Origin: OLB6 sp964467455
Lineage (GTDB): Bacteria > Bacteroidota > Ignavibacteria > Kapaibacteriales > Kapaibacteriaceae
Direction: 5' to 3'
Length of the DNA: 64,000 bases
Assembly (NCBI GenBank): GCA_964467455.1
Contig: CAYXQJ010000001.1
Span: forward strand, 1 to 64,000
The translations under genes and the position numbers were made by a program. Shown one piece after another: positions 10,300 through 19,287 of this stretch. The number at the start of each line of letters is the position of its first letter. The stretch's first letter is position 1. Under the pieces are notes generated by a model, which saw nothing but the letters and a program-made list of their open reading frames with translations, was not told the origin of the DNA and made no database searches.

Positions 10300-12435
10300 G
10301 TGAGGACGATCTCCGGCATCCGCAGGAATGTCAAGAATCATGGGCGTTGCTCCATCTTTGTTGATGGAGAGTTCTTCGCTGCGTGTCCGATCGATGTTGC
10401 GCTCGCGCTGGGTCTCAAGAAAGGGATCGAGCTAACGCACGACCTCGAACGTCGGCTGCGCAGCGAAGACCGCCGCATGGTGCTTCGACAAAAAGCGTAC
10501 CGATTTGCAACGTACAAGCCACGGACCGAGCAACAGGTTCGCACACAACTCGTCAAACTCGAGGCCACACCGGAAGAGGTTGATGCCGTGATGGAGTGGC
10601 TTACCGATTTTCGACTGATTGATGACCGAGAGTATGTCCGTAGATTCATCAGCGCTTCACATGAGCGTAAACCGCTCTCTCCTGCTGCCACACGCAGAGC
10701 ACTGATGCAGCGTGGGATCGAAAAGTCCCTCATTGATGATGAGATCGATCACGGATTTACGGATGAACAGACCATCGAGTTGGCCGTTCGCGTTGCAGAG
10801 AAAAAACGACGTATGCTAAAACCCGGAACGCCGGCCGATCATAAAGATCGTATCACTCGCTTCCTCCAGTATCGAGGATATCAGTGGCCGGTGATCCGTG
10901 CCGTTCTAGATCGCCTGTTCATCCTCACGGCCATCATGGTCGCGGTTGTTGCCGCCGATCTCACCGCCCAGACAACGCTCACCTGCCAGCGAACACGTCT
11001 TCCACGCACGGTCAATGACTACCAGCCCGCCACGTTGCCATTGATCGCACCGGACGGTGCTCTATACTTCGATCGGAAATTGCATCCACTCAATGAAGGG
11101 GGCTCGCAGGACCCGGATGATGTGTGGATCTCTCGGCGGAATGGCGATCAGCAGTGGTCTGAACCGCAGCGAGAAGAGTTCACAAAGGTCAAACGTCCCG
11201 ACGTCGTCTTCAACTATACGGCCGATGGATTGTCGGCATTTGTTGCCGGTCCCTATCACGCAGGTAGCCAGCAGTCCTCGACCTGTTTTGCGATCCTTCA
11301 TCGACGTTCACTGACGTCGGTGTTCGACAGCGTAGAATCGATCACCCTTCCGGCCGTTTCCGGTCTCGGCAAAAACTACTTCGGACATTTGTCTGATGAT
11401 CGCTCAGCGATCGTCGTTGCGTTAGAAAGAACGGGAGGTCGTGGTGATCTAGATCTGTACGTTTCTCAGCGATGCAACGGCGCATGGTCGGAACTCAGAT
11501 CGCTCGGCCCACAGATCAATACAGCCGGACTTGAAGGTGCGCCGTGGCTTGCCCATGACGGCCGGACATTGTACTTCTCTTCGAATGGCCGTGATGATCG
11601 CAAAGGCAAGGCAGACCTCTATGTCGTGCGTCGCCTCGACGACTCTTGGACGTCATGGTCATCACCGAACAATCTTGGTTCGTGCATCAATACGGTCGAA
11701 GATGAATCCTCGATCTCACTGGTCGGCCGTGGGGACACAGCGTTGATCACATCCTGGGATGCCGAATCGGGCCGTCCCGGCATGTATCAAGTAGTGGTCG
11801 ATCCCAACGTTCGAGCGGAGCCCGTTGTGCTCTTCAGCACTGAGGTACGAGATGCCATGACGAATGCGCTTCTAACGAATGTGCGTGTAGAGGTGGTTGA
11901 CTCTGCGGCGCAACGTGACTGCCCCCGAACCTACTGGGCTGATACGGTGAGTGGACTCGTTCGTTTTCCACTGGCACAGCGTGGACGTTACACGGTGATC
12001 ACGACCTCGTCCGGTTATGTCCCACATCGTCAGGTGATCGGTGTGCAACAGTTGGATTCAACGTCTCCATTGCGGATCACAACGAAGCTCTTCGACGGCA
12101 GGAAGCCATTGGTCTCGGTCTTCTTTGAGCGTGGGTCATACACGATCTCTCCCGAGCAGGCCGAACGTCTTCGTTCGGCGATCGCCCAGTATGATCTTCA
12201 CCAGATCCGCTTCGAAGTCATGGGCTTCACAGATCAACTTGGCACCGCTCCACGCAACACGACCTTATCTCAGCAACGTGCCGATGCCGTTCGTGAACTG
12301 TTAGGGCAGATCGGAATCGAGCCACAGAAGATCGTGGCAAGCGGTAAAGGGATCGAAAAGGTCGATATCGATATATCTGAGTCCGACGAGGGGCGTCCTG
12401 AGAGTCGCCGAGTAGATATCTACCCCGCCCCCTGA
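10300..12435 (+). CDS. recX: RecX regulator read in frame with a secreted OmpA-family PD40 protein (apparent fusion)
   Basis: One 711-residue frame holds two unrelated proteins. Residues 1 to about 205 are RecX: three-helix repeats with EYVRRFISASHERKPLSP, ALMQRGI and FLQYRGYQWPVIRAVL, which is the normal RecX C-terminus. At once follows LDRLFILTAIMVAVVAADLTAQ (about 202-223), which looks like a signal peptide with cleavage after TAQ. The mature part has WD40/PD40-like repeats (DGRTLYFSSNGRDDRKGKADLY), a carboxypeptidase-regulatory-like beta domain (about 520-590) and a C-terminal OmpA peptidoglycan-binding domain (GFTDQLGTAPRNTTLSQQRADAV, ending ESRRVDIYPAP). A cytosolic RecX cannot sit in front of an exported protein, so an internal start is likely; GTG at 10891 would give a proper signal peptide. 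The last 16 bases overlap the convergent GH57 gene. Confidence 0.85.
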   Translation: MRTISGIRRNVKNHGRCSIFVDGEFFAACPIDVALALGLKKGIELTHDLERRLRSEDRRMVLRQKAYRFATYKPRTEQQVRTQLVKLEATPEEVDAVMEWLTDFRLIDDREYVRRFISASHERKPLSPAATRRALMQRGIEKSLIDDEIDHGFTDEQTIELAVRVAEKKRRMLKPGTPADHKDRITRFLQYRGYQWPVIRAVLDRLFILTAIMVAVVAADLTAQTTLTCQRTRLPRTVNDYQPATLPLIAPDGALYFDRKLHPLNEGGSQDPDDVWISRRNGDQQWSEPQREEFTKVKRPDVVFNYTADGLSAFVAGPYHAGSQQSSTCFAILHRRSLTSVFDSVESITLPAVSGLGKNYFGHLSDDRSAIVVALERTGGRGDLDLYVSQRCNGAWSELRSLGPQINTAGLEGAPWLAHDGRTLYFSSNGRDDRKGKADLYVVRRLDDSWTSWSSPNNLGSCINTVEDESSISLVGRGDTALITSWDAESGRPGMYQVVVDPNVRAEPVVLFSTEVRDAMTNALLTNVRVEVVDSAAQRDCPRTYWADTVSGLVRFPLAQRGRYTVITTSSGYVPHRQVIGVQQLDSTSPLRITTKLFDGRKPLVSVFFERGSYTISPEQAERLRSAIAQYDLHQIRFEVMGFTDQLGTAPRNTTLSQQRADAVRELLGQIGIEPQKIVASGKGIEKVDIDISESDEGRPESRRVDIYPAP

Positions 12436-14384
12436 TGATCCAGATCAAACGTGATCGTTGTTTTAGGTTCGTTGCCGCTGGCGCGTTGTTCTTCGATCGT
12501 GATATACCACACGGTGGTGGTATGCACGTAGATGGCAATCCCTTCTTGTAGACGTTCAAAACCTTCGTCGTGAAGGGCGGTTCGAAACATCACATCGTCG
12601 TGCACAACACAACAATAGCGTTCACCATGATGTCGATCGGTGACCGTGATCATCACCTCTTCGGCTTCGAGCAATGGACGCTGAAAGTGAACGATCATGC
12701 GCTGCCAATTCCCGTCTGTCTCCAGCGTGACCTTGTTCGTGATCGCCTCTGCCTCATGCATCGAGGATTGTTTGCTGAAGGAGATCGGTTTGCTCACTGA
12801 ACCGGTAGATGGGCCCATGGTCGCCTCGGAGAATGGTAGGGAGAGATCGATCGAACACTGTCGACCCAGTCGTTCAAAGATCGTTCGTAAGTGCTCGCGA
12901 TAGACATGATCAAAGTCAGTTTTGTTCGGTGCCTGATGACGATCATCGTACCACCAGAACCAGTCACTGGCCTCACACCGACGCACCAACTCCAGCAGCT
13001 CCTCTGTGTCACCGGCCTCGCGGACCGCATCACGGGCCTCCTGGAGAGCAGCCCACGCCTGATTCTTGACCGGCGTGCCGATCCAAATGTCAAACGTCCC
13101 ACGAATCCAAGACCCCGCCACGAACTTCGGTAATCGATGACGGCGACTCGGAAATGCCGCAGCCGCTTCTGAACAGGTCACCACCTCGTACGCCTCGTTG
13201 TGTGATAATCGTGCGAGCAAGGACCGAAGGAACGGTGCACCATTGTCGCGATAGAACTCCCAACAATTTTCGCCATCGAGGATCACAGGGATCGTTGCAT
13301 ATGCAAGTGCTTCGTCACCCAATTCCTGTATGATGATACGTCGACGCTCTTCGACCCTACGCAGAAAATCGTCGGCTGCTGCGTCGGCTTCCCACCCTGC
13401 ATACTCAAATCCGATGGCATCACTCAGACCATGATCACGGAACAAGACAACGATGGGATCATGCTCGCCCCCTACCTCATATTGGAGAAAGGGGCTGGCA
13501 GGTGTGTATTCATTGCCGAGAGAATGTCGCAGCACATCGCTGTCGGTTGCGGTCCAGCCGATGCCGGCAGCCGACATCTGTGACAAGGTTGCCGTACTGA
13601 GACTGCCTTCGGAAGGCCACATCCCTCGGGGCGACCGACCACTGCGCCGATGCCACTCCGTGATGGCCCGAGTGATCTGCCAGTGAGCATCGTCAGGCGC
13701 GGAAAATGCAGGTGATGGTAGTGGTGCCCGCGGCATGGATTCGCGGGCGACATCGGAATCGATCAGAAGAGGCAGGATCGGGTGATTGAACGGCGTGACG
13801 CTGATCTCGATCTGGCCGGATCGCTCTGCTTCGATGAGTGTGGAGATCATCGAGGCAAGCAGTTCGCGGTGGACGTTGAGCACGGTATCGAGATCGTTGC
13901 GATCAAACGTTGTTCGATCCAAGAGTGTACGGATCTCCGGACGGGTTCTGGTGACCGGACCTGTCCACGCAAGCAACAGCGATACTTGGAGATCGAGCAA
14001 CTCAGCCGTCGACAATGCTTCGACATCATCAAGACGCTGATACAACTCACGAAATCGAGGTAAGGGGGCGATCATGGTGTCTAGTTGTGCGGTCCGACAC
14101 CATTGGATCAATGATCGTCGATCATCGAACGTAAACGCTGACGTATCCTTCCGGCAAAGTGCGGTGACCGGGTCGTCAAGCCCGTCCAGATAGGCGTCGA
14201 CCTGACGCAAGAGCGACGGAACCACATTGACCGTGTGTTTGACCGGAAACTCCTGAAAGATCTTGATGAGGTCCACGTAGTCCTTGACCGTGTGCATGTA
14301 CACCCACGGCAAGAAGAAGCGATCTCCCACCCGATAGTCCGGTTGATGAAAGTGCCATAAAAAGCATAGTCGCACTGGTAGCAT
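12420..14384 (-). CDS. Glycoside hydrolase family 57 protein (alpha-amylase/glucanotransferase class)
   Basis: 654 residues. GH57 motifs appear in order: HFHQPD near the N-terminus, GMWPSEGSLS around residue 265 (region of the catalytic carboxylates), LDGENCWEFYRDNGAPFL, and GSWIRGTFDIWIGTPVKNQAW. Family members hydrolyse or transfer alpha-1,4-glucans in the cytoplasm; no signal peptide is visible. The C-terminal ~130 residues form a beta-rich extension of the kind seen in the larger GH57 proteins. The frame continues upstream through the tRNA gene, but the ATG at 14384 starts exactly where the family begins (MLPVRLCFLWHFHQPDY). TATTTTTG lies three bases before it, so a leaderless or near-leaderless message is possible. 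Confidence 0.9.
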   Translation of the reverse strand: MLPVRLCFLWHFHQPDYRVGDRFFLPWVYMHTVKDYVDLIKIFQEFPVKHTVNVVPSLLRQVDAYLDGLDDPVTALCRKDTSAFTFDDRRSLIQWCRTAQLDTMIAPLPRFRELYQRLDDVEALSTAELLDLQVSLLLAWTGPVTRTRPEIRTLLDRTTFDRNDLDTVLNVHRELLASMISTLIEAERSGQIEISVTPFNHPILPLLIDSDVARESMPRAPLPSPAFSAPDDAHWQITRAITEWHRRSGRSPRGMWPSEGSLSTATLSQMSAAGIGWTATDSDVLRHSLGNEYTPASPFLQYEVGGEHDPIVVLFRDHGLSDAIGFEYAGWEADAAADDFLRRVEERRRIIIQELGDEALAYATIPVILDGENCWEFYRDNGAPFLRSLLARLSHNEAYEVVTCSEAAAAFPSRRHRLPKFVAGSWIRGTFDIWIGTPVKNQAWAALQEARDAVREAGDTEELLELVRRCEASDWFWWYDDRHQAPNKTDFDHVYREHLRTIFERLGRQCSIDLSLPFSEATMGPSTGSVSKPISFSKQSSMHEAEAITNKVTLETDGNWQRMIVHFQRPLLEAEEVMITVTDRHHGERYCCVVHDDVMFRTALHDEGFERLQEGIAIYVHTTTVWYITIEEQRASGNEPKTTITFDLDHQGAG

Positions 14385-14387
14385 TGC

Positions 14388-14395
14388 CAAAAATA
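14388..14395 (-). promoter_or_regulatory. Putative -7 box (TATTTTTG) for the GH57 gene
   Basis: Matches TAnnTTTG on the minus strand and ends three bases before the chosen ATG. Transcription would start at or just inside the reading frame; the GTG nine bases downstream of the ATG is the alternative leaderless start. Confidence 0.4.
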
Positions 14396-14411
14396 CCAGT
14401 TCCGACTTGCT

Positions 14412-14419
14412 ATATTCGA
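14412..14419 (+). promoter_or_regulatory. Putative -7 box (TATATTCG) for tRNA-Gly
   Basis: One mismatch to TAnnTTTG, ending eight bases before the mature tRNA 5' end. It gives a useful local ruler: transcription should begin within about eight bases of such boxes. Confidence 0.45.
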
Positions 14420-14426
14420 AGCGTCT

Positions 14427-14499
<73 letters not shown>

Positions 14500-14510
14500 C
14501 GGAGGAACCC

Positions 14511-16583
14511 TTGACGCACCACACCATTCGACTGCTGCTGGTCTTGTTCACCGCCGCGGTCACGGTATATGCTCAGCCGACAGTAGCGGTCCTATCGCCC
14601 GACACGCTTGACCGACACGGCGTCGTCGATCTGTCGTGTTGCCTTCACTACGTTGCGGCAGATGATGCACGTTTGGCGTCTGATCCGACGGGTACTGAAC
14701 ATCGGTGGAAGCCGATCTTGTTCGGCGGCGACCGCACCGGAGTGTCGGTTCCTGAGCAGTGGGGCGAAGTCGGCTGGTTCAGAGCCCAGTTCAAGGTCTC
14801 GGATCGGTCGCGCAATACCGCATTGGGGGTAACGATCCTGACAATGGGTGCCTGCGAGATCTATCTTGACGGAACACTGATCCACAGCATCGGTAGTATT
14901 CGGAAAGGCGTCATCCCAGACACTGTATCGACCGACCGGATCTTCCCGCTCGATCCGTTTCTCGATCGATCTGACACGTCAGCCGTGCACACGCTGCTGT
15001 TTCGTGTTCGTACGGATGCCTATCCTTCACACGTCGGGCCGGGTTCGTCCTCCGTCTTGTTCAGCGCGACCCTTGGTCGCGTTCGCGACTTCTTTCAAGA
15101 ACGACTTGCGGCACGCAGCCGATTTCATCGTTCCATGTCGATCCCGTTCGGCATGGTGATCGCGCTCGGAGCGCTTCACCTGCTGATGTACATCTTTGAT
15201 CGGCGCACCAAGGTGAATCTGGTCTATGCGCTGTTTGCGATCACGTTTTGTGGCATCTTTTTGTGCTGGCATGTGCAGTTCACATCCACCGATCCGACGT
15301 GGCTGACGGCATCGTTTTGGGTCATCAATGTCCTTTGGACCTTGATCGTGATCGAGGCACTATTGCTGCTTTCGATGCTGCTCTATGGTTCGGTGTCGAG
15401 ACGTCGGTGGATCACGGCCTCGGCCGGCGGACTCGTGGTCTTTGTTGCTCCCTTCGTGACCGGTATCAGCGGTACCACGTTCTGGGGGATCTTCACGACC
15501 ATCGCTGCGGTCGATTTCGGTTGGAACACCTTCAAGGCGATGCGCCGACGTGAAGAAGGAGCATGGGTGGTGGGATTAGGGCTGTTGATCTTTTCGATCT
15601 ACATCCTCTCCTGGTTCTTCGGGATGTTCCTCGGTCTACTGACGATCAATGAAGACGTGTGGCGCGTGATCTTTATCAGCGGACTGATCAGCATGCCATT
15701 GAGCATGTCGGTCTTTCTGGCCCGCAGGATCTCAGCAACGAATGCAAGTCTACGCGAACAGCTTGAGCGCGTCGAAGACCTCACGGCTCAAAAACTGCAA
15801 CAGGAACGTAGAGCGGTAGAAGAGGAACTTCGCCGACAGCAGTTGGAGGTCGAGAATAACCGCAAGTCGCATGAACTGGAAGAAGCACGAAAGCTGCAGT
15901 TCTCGTTGTTGCCAACCACGATGCCCTCTTCGGAGTGGTTCCAGCTTGCAGTAGCCATGAATACTGCAACGGAAGTTGGTGGCGATTATCTCGACTACTA
16001 CACGCACGGCACGGATCACTACACCTTCGCCATTGGTGATGCAACGGGCCACGGGATGAAGGCCGGCGTGATGGTCGCAACAACAAAGAGTCATTTCCAG
16101 ACGCATGCGTTGTCGGGATCTCACGAAGTGATCCTCAACAATACCAGCGACGGTATCCGTCGCCTCCAGCTTCCGGGTCTGTACATGTGTATGGCCCTCT
16201 TGACGATCGAGCGCCACAAGGCCACGTGGACCGCGGCGGGCATCCCTCCCCTGCTCCACTATCAAGCAGAAACTGGTGCTGTGGTGCGTCGATTGATCAA
16301 AGGACTTCCACTTGGGACGCCGCGATCAAGCGAAGTCCAGTCGGTCCATTTCGATGTTGCCGGAGGTGACGTTCTCGTGTTGATGACCGACGGTCTGCCG
16401 GAGCTCTTTGACTCGGGACATATGTCGCTGGGTATCGAACCCGTTGAGGAGACGATCGTGCGCCTTGCTGCGCAGGATGCTGCGCGGATCATGGAAGCAC
16501 TAGCTGATCTCGCCGACGATTGGCGAGGTTCCCAGCCCTATAACGACGACGTGACCTTGATGGTCATCAAGGTCACGTCATAG
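14511..16583 (+). CDS. 7TMR-DISM receptor fused to SpoIIE/RsbU-type PP2C serine phosphatase
   Basis: 690 residues from a TTG start chosen because GGAGG lies six bases upstream and the next residues (LLLVLFTAAVTVYAQ) are a signal peptide; the frame upstream runs through the tRNA. Order: extracytoplasmic jelly-roll sensor (about 30-200, with TMGACEIYLDGTLIHSIG), seven membrane helices (about 215-410), a coiled coil (EQLERVEDLTAQKLQQERRAV, about 420-470), then a PP2C SpoIIE domain with VGGDYLDYY, IGDATGHGMKAG and LMTDGLPELF, where the metal-binding aspartates are all present. Such proteins couple an outside ligand to dephosphorylation of an anti-anti-sigma factor. No partner is adjacent. Confidence 0.92.
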   Translation: MTHHTIRLLLVLFTAAVTVYAQPTVAVLSPDTLDRHGVVDLSCCLHYVAADDARLASDPTGTEHRWKPILFGGDRTGVSVPEQWGEVGWFRAQFKVSDRSRNTALGVTILTMGACEIYLDGTLIHSIGSIRKGVIPDTVSTDRIFPLDPFLDRSDTSAVHTLLFRVRTDAYPSHVGPGSSSVLFSATLGRVRDFFQERLAARSRFHRSMSIPFGMVIALGALHLLMYIFDRRTKVNLVYALFAITFCGIFLCWHVQFTSTDPTWLTASFWVINVLWTLIVIEALLLLSMLLYGSVSRRRWITASAGGLVVFVAPFVTGISGTTFWGIFTTIAAVDFGWNTFKAMRRREEGAWVVGLGLLIFSIYILSWFFGMFLGLLTINEDVWRVIFISGLISMPLSMSVFLARRISATNASLREQLERVEDLTAQKLQQERRAVEEELRRQQLEVENNRKSHELEEARKLQFSLLPTTMPSSEWFQLAVAMNTATEVGGDYLDYYTHGTDHYTFAIGDATGHGMKAGVMVATTKSHFQTHALSGSHEVILNNTSDGIRRLQLPGLYMCMALLTIERHKATWTAAGIPPLLHYQAETGAVVRRLIKGLPLGTPRSSEVQSVHFDVAGGDVLVLMTDGLPELFDSGHMSLGIEPVEETIVRLAAQDAARIMEALADLADDWRGSQPYNDDVTLMVIKVTS

Positions 16584-16590
16584 TGTTGAG

Positions 16591-16956
16591 TGGAGATGCC
16601 GGGAGTCGAACCCGGGTCCGAAGTGGAATCACCGAAGCCTACCACGTGTGTCTTCGATCTACAGGGTCTCGCAGCTGCAGGCACCGATCGATAGGTCTGC
16701 TTCTGCCAGTCTCAGAACTTTCTCGCGGACGCGCCCTGAGACGCAACTGCCCGCCAGTCTATCAGAAAGCGTCACCGAGTCAAGAGATGATAGACACTCT
16801 CATGATCGATGGCATAGCGGCCTTTACTTAGGCGGCCATGCGATAACCGAAGTTATCGCCAGTTGTTTGTTCGCCAGTTGTATTTACGAGCTCCACCAGC
16901 GTAGCTCGACACGCATCTTCGTGATCATCTCACCCCGTCGAAGCCGGTACATCCCC
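16591..16956 (-). ncRNA. ssrA: Transfer-messenger RNA (tmRNA)
   Basis: The tRNA-like ends are clear on the minus strand: the 5' end GGGGATGTACCGGCTTCGAC at 16956 and downward, and the 3' T-arm GGGTTCGACTCCC followed by CATCTCC-A at 16591. GGGGATG pairs with CATCTCC (one G-U). The tag frame runs from about 16881 to the TAA at 16830-16828 and reads TTGEQTTGDNFGYRMAA at most; the resume codon could be ACA or the downstream GGC. Its -YRMAA end is the protease-recognised type seen in Chlorobi (-AMAA). CCA is not encoded. tmRNA with SmpB rescues stalled ribosomes. It is convergent with the SpoIIE gene, seven bases from its stop. Confidence 0.95.
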
Positions 16957-16979
16957 TTCGATAGGTTTTTGATCGTCAA

Positions 16980-16987
16980 CAAATTTA
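16980..16987 (-). promoter_or_regulatory. Putative -7 box (TAAATTTG) for tmRNA
   Basis: Exact TAnnTTTG match on the minus strand, overlapping the ispH stop codon and ending 23 bases before the mature tmRNA 5' end. A short precursor leader removed by RNase P is expected. Confidence 0.5.
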
Positions 16988-17881
16988 CGAAAAATCTTGT
17001 TCGATGGTACGCTTGACCTCTTCCATGTACCACTGAGGGGTACTGGTTGCTCCGCTGATCCCAACGTTGGCAGCTCCGTTGAACCACTCGCGGTCCAGCT
17101 CTGCGAGGTCTTCAATGAAGTGGGTACGTGGGTTCGCCCCCTTCGCAACGTTGTACAGTACCTTGCCGTTGGAGCTGGCACGACCGGCGACGAAGATGAC
17201 AACGTCGTTGTTGCGTGCGAACTCGGCCAGAAGATTCTCCCGTCCGGAGACCTGGCCGCAGATCGTGTCCTTGGCGTGAAACTCAGTGGCGATGGCTTCC
17301 ATGGTATCGACCACCAGCTCGCTGATCCGTGCTTTCAGAGCATCGCGCACAGCATAAAATGTCGGACGGTCCATGGTCGTTTGGGAGAACAACACCGTCT
17401 TGCGCGTCGGGTCAACCTGGTCCAGCGCTTCCTCCACGTTCTTGATCACGATGCACTGGTCGTGCACCACACCTCTGACGCCTAGTACTTCGGCATGGTC
17501 TTTCTTTCCGAAGATCACGATCTGATAGTCTTGATCGTAGAACTTGCGAACACGTTCCTGCAGTTTGGTGACCACCGGACAGGTGGCGTCGACGAGTTCG
17601 ATACCGTATTCCCACGCCTTCCGATAGGTCTCGGGTGGTTCGCCGTGTGCCCTGATGATCACCTTGGCGCCACGATCGGCGATCGAGGGAAAATCGTGTA
17701 CCGTGATGGTCTTCAGTCCTTTTTGTTCGAGTCGTTCGATCTCTTTGGGATTGTGAATGATGTGTCCGAGCACGTACACATTACGTTCTACCCGAGGTGC
17801 TGCAAGTTGGTCCTCGGCGATCTGGACCGTGCGGACCACACCCCAGCAAAAGCCGCTGTGGTTGTCGATGGTGACGTTCAT
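16985..17881 (-). CDS. ispH: 4-hydroxy-3-methylbut-2-enyl diphosphate reductase
   Basis: 298 residues. The three Fe-S cysteines are in SGFCWGV (about 10), DATCPVV (about 95) and TICGQVSGRENLL (about 190); the last replaces the more common CNAT form and resembles the Bacteroidota version. GISGATSTPQW near the end is the substrate-binding SxS/T-type loop. IspH catalyses the last step of the MEP pathway, giving IPP and DMAPP in the cytosol. The ATG at 17881 was chosen: it follows the cmk stop by one base (TAAGATG); an in-frame TTG 15 bases upstream is less likely. Cotranscribed with cmk, a common pairing. Confidence 0.95.
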   Translation of the reverse strand: MNVTIDNHSGFCWGVVRTVQIAEDQLAAPRVERNVYVLGHIIHNPKEIERLEQKGLKTITVHDFPSIADRGAKVIIRAHGEPPETYRKAWEYGIELVDATCPVVTKLQERVRKFYDQDYQIVIFGKKDHAEVLGVRGVVHDQCIVIKNVEEALDQVDPTRKTVLFSQTTMDRPTFYAVRDALKARISELVVDTMEAIATEFHAKDTICGQVSGRENLLAEFARNNDVVIFVAGRASSNGKVLYNVAKGANPRTHFIEDLAELDREWFNGAANVGISGATSTPQWYMEEVKRTIEQDFS

Positions 17882-17882
17882 C

Positions 17883-18587
17883 TTAGAATTTTCCAAACGC
17901 TGAGATCAGACCGTAGGTGGTATGGTATCGATGCACCAAGTCCAGGATCTTGCTGACTTGTTCATCGATGGTCAAGTTCGTTGTATCGATCTCTACGGCA
18001 CCCTCGGGTTTGATCAGGGGGCTTGTGGCCCGCTCAGAGTCGAGTTTGTCCCGTAGTGCGATCTGCTCCTTCAACATCGACTCGTCCACAGAGATTCCCT
18101 TGGCCTGCTCGTCGGCCAAGCGCCGACGTGTTCGTGCCTCGAGGTCGGCAACGAGGAAGATCTTCACCTGAGCGTTCGGGAAGACCACCGAGCCGATATC
18201 GCGTCCATCCATGACGACGCCGCCGTTGAGGCCGATCTCGCGCTGACGTTTGACGAGATGCCGACGCACGGCCGGAAACGAGCTCACCTGACTTACCAGC
18301 GAGGTCACCGACGTATCGCGGATGGCATCGGTCACATCTTCATTGTTCAGCAGCGTCCGCTGACCCTGAGAACCTTGCGTCAGCTTGATGGACAGATGGG
18401 AACACAGATCATCCAGCGCCAACTCATCGATAGCGACCTTCCCACGGATGGCCGCTAGCGTTACAGCGCGATACATCGCGCCGGTGTCGATGTAGGTGTA
18501 GCCGAGGTGTTCTGCAACGCGTCGTGCCGTTGTGGACTTCCCTGCCCCTGCCGGACCGTCGATGGTGATGATAATGGGTGGATGCAT
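17883..18587 (-). CDS. cmk: Cytidylate kinase
   Basis: 234 residues with the P-loop GPAGAGKST, DTGAMYRAVT, the CMP-binding DGRDIGSVVFPNA and the lid DLEARTRRRLADEQAKG. The enzyme phosphorylates CMP/dCMP using ATP. ATG at 18587 is preferred over an in-frame TTG nine bases upstream. TATCTTTG ends six bases before this ATG, so the cmk-ispH message is predicted to be leaderless. Confidence 0.95.
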   Translation of the reverse strand: MHPPIIITIDGPAGAGKSTTARRVAEHLGYTYIDTGAMYRAVTLAAIRGKVAIDELALDDLCSHLSIKLTQGSQGQRTLLNNEDVTDAIRDTSVTSLVSQVSSFPAVRRHLVKRQREIGLNGGVVMDGRDIGSVVFPNAQVKIFLVADLEARTRRRLADEQAKGISVDESMLKEQIALRDKLDSERATSPLIKPEGAVEIDTTNLTIDEQVSKILDLVHRYHTTYGLISAFGKF

Positions 18588-18593
18588 CACCGG

Positions 18594-18601
18594 CAAAGAT
18601 A
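18594..18601 (-). promoter_or_regulatory. Putative -7 box (TATCTTTG) for cmk-ispH
   Basis: Exact TAnnTTTG match in the 21-base gap between the membrane-protein stop and cmk. Only six bases separate it from the ATG, which points to a leaderless transcript. Confidence 0.5.
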
Positions 18602-18608
18602 CTGCCGG

Positions 18609-19211
18609 TCAGCCTTTCGACTGTTCCAGCTTCGTCGCCATCCGATGGTAGGCGATCAAACCGGCCCCGCCGAACGAGATCGAGCTGGCAATGATCACCA
18701 ACGGCCAGAAACTGCCGTGACCCGGCATGAGCAAAATGCTGACCAGGAATCCAACGATGCAACCAAATCCGAGGCCCATCAACAACATGCCGATGCGCAG
18801 AGCACCATACTTGCGAGAAGATTCGTTCGGCTGCTCATTCAGCAGGCCGGGATCCATCCCTCGTTCGACCATGGCCAGTCGGACGGCTTTTTTGGCTTCA
18901 TTGCTGCGCCACAAAAAGAGGAACACCGCAAGGATCGCAATGATCGGGATGAAGACGCCGATGATCGCTTCCGGCTCTGGACGATGAAACCCTGTTCCAT
19001 GGACGGCTGCCAACTCGTCGATCTTCGCGCGCCGCTCCTCGGCCATCAAATCGAGGACGAACTGCTGATAGGCCGTGTCCTTGGCCAGGACCTCGTGACG
19101 AGAGACGGTTGGCGTGTCAGGTGCCGCCGTTGCTGTATCGGTGGCGGCTACGACACCTCCAACAGTGAACAGTAGAATAACAAGGACAAGGAGAAGACGG
19201 AGAATGATCAT
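18609..19211 (-). CDS. Membrane protein of unknown function (DUF6249-like)
   Basis: 200 residues from the ATG at 19211 (the frame is open further up but through repeat DNA). A signal peptide or first helix (IILRLLLVLVILLFTVGGVVAA) is followed by an extracytoplasmic linker of about 60 residues, a helix (IIGVFIPIIAILAVFLFLW), a short cytoplasmic stretch with KAVRLAMVERGMDPGLL, and two more helices. That helix-plus-ERGMD pattern resembles DUF6249 proteins, which have no known function. It is divergent from an ECF sigma factor gene and might be a target or partner of it; this is inference from position only. Confidence 0.7.
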   Translation of the reverse strand: MIILRLLLVLVILLFTVGGVVAATDTATAAPDTPTVSRHEVLAKDTAYQQFVLDLMAEERRAKIDELAAVHGTGFHRPEPEAIIGVFIPIIAILAVFLFLWRSNEAKKAVRLAMVERGMDPGLLNEQPNESSRKYGALRIGMLLMGLGFGCIVGFLVSILLMPGHGSFWPLVIIASSISFGGAGLIAYHRMATKLEQSKG

Positions 19212-19232
19212 AAAAACGCTCCAAGAGGTAAT

Positions 19233-19260
19233 GGACGAAGGACGCCGGACGATGGACGAT
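19233..19260. repeat. 7-bp tandem array (GGACGNN x4)
   Basis: Four back-to-back heptamers: GGACGAA, GGACGCC, GGACGAT, GGACGAT. They lie in the divergent gap 22 bases upstream of the membrane-protein ATG. Confidence 0.7.
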
Positions 19261-19287
19261 TCACTACTTTCGACACCAACTTTTCTC

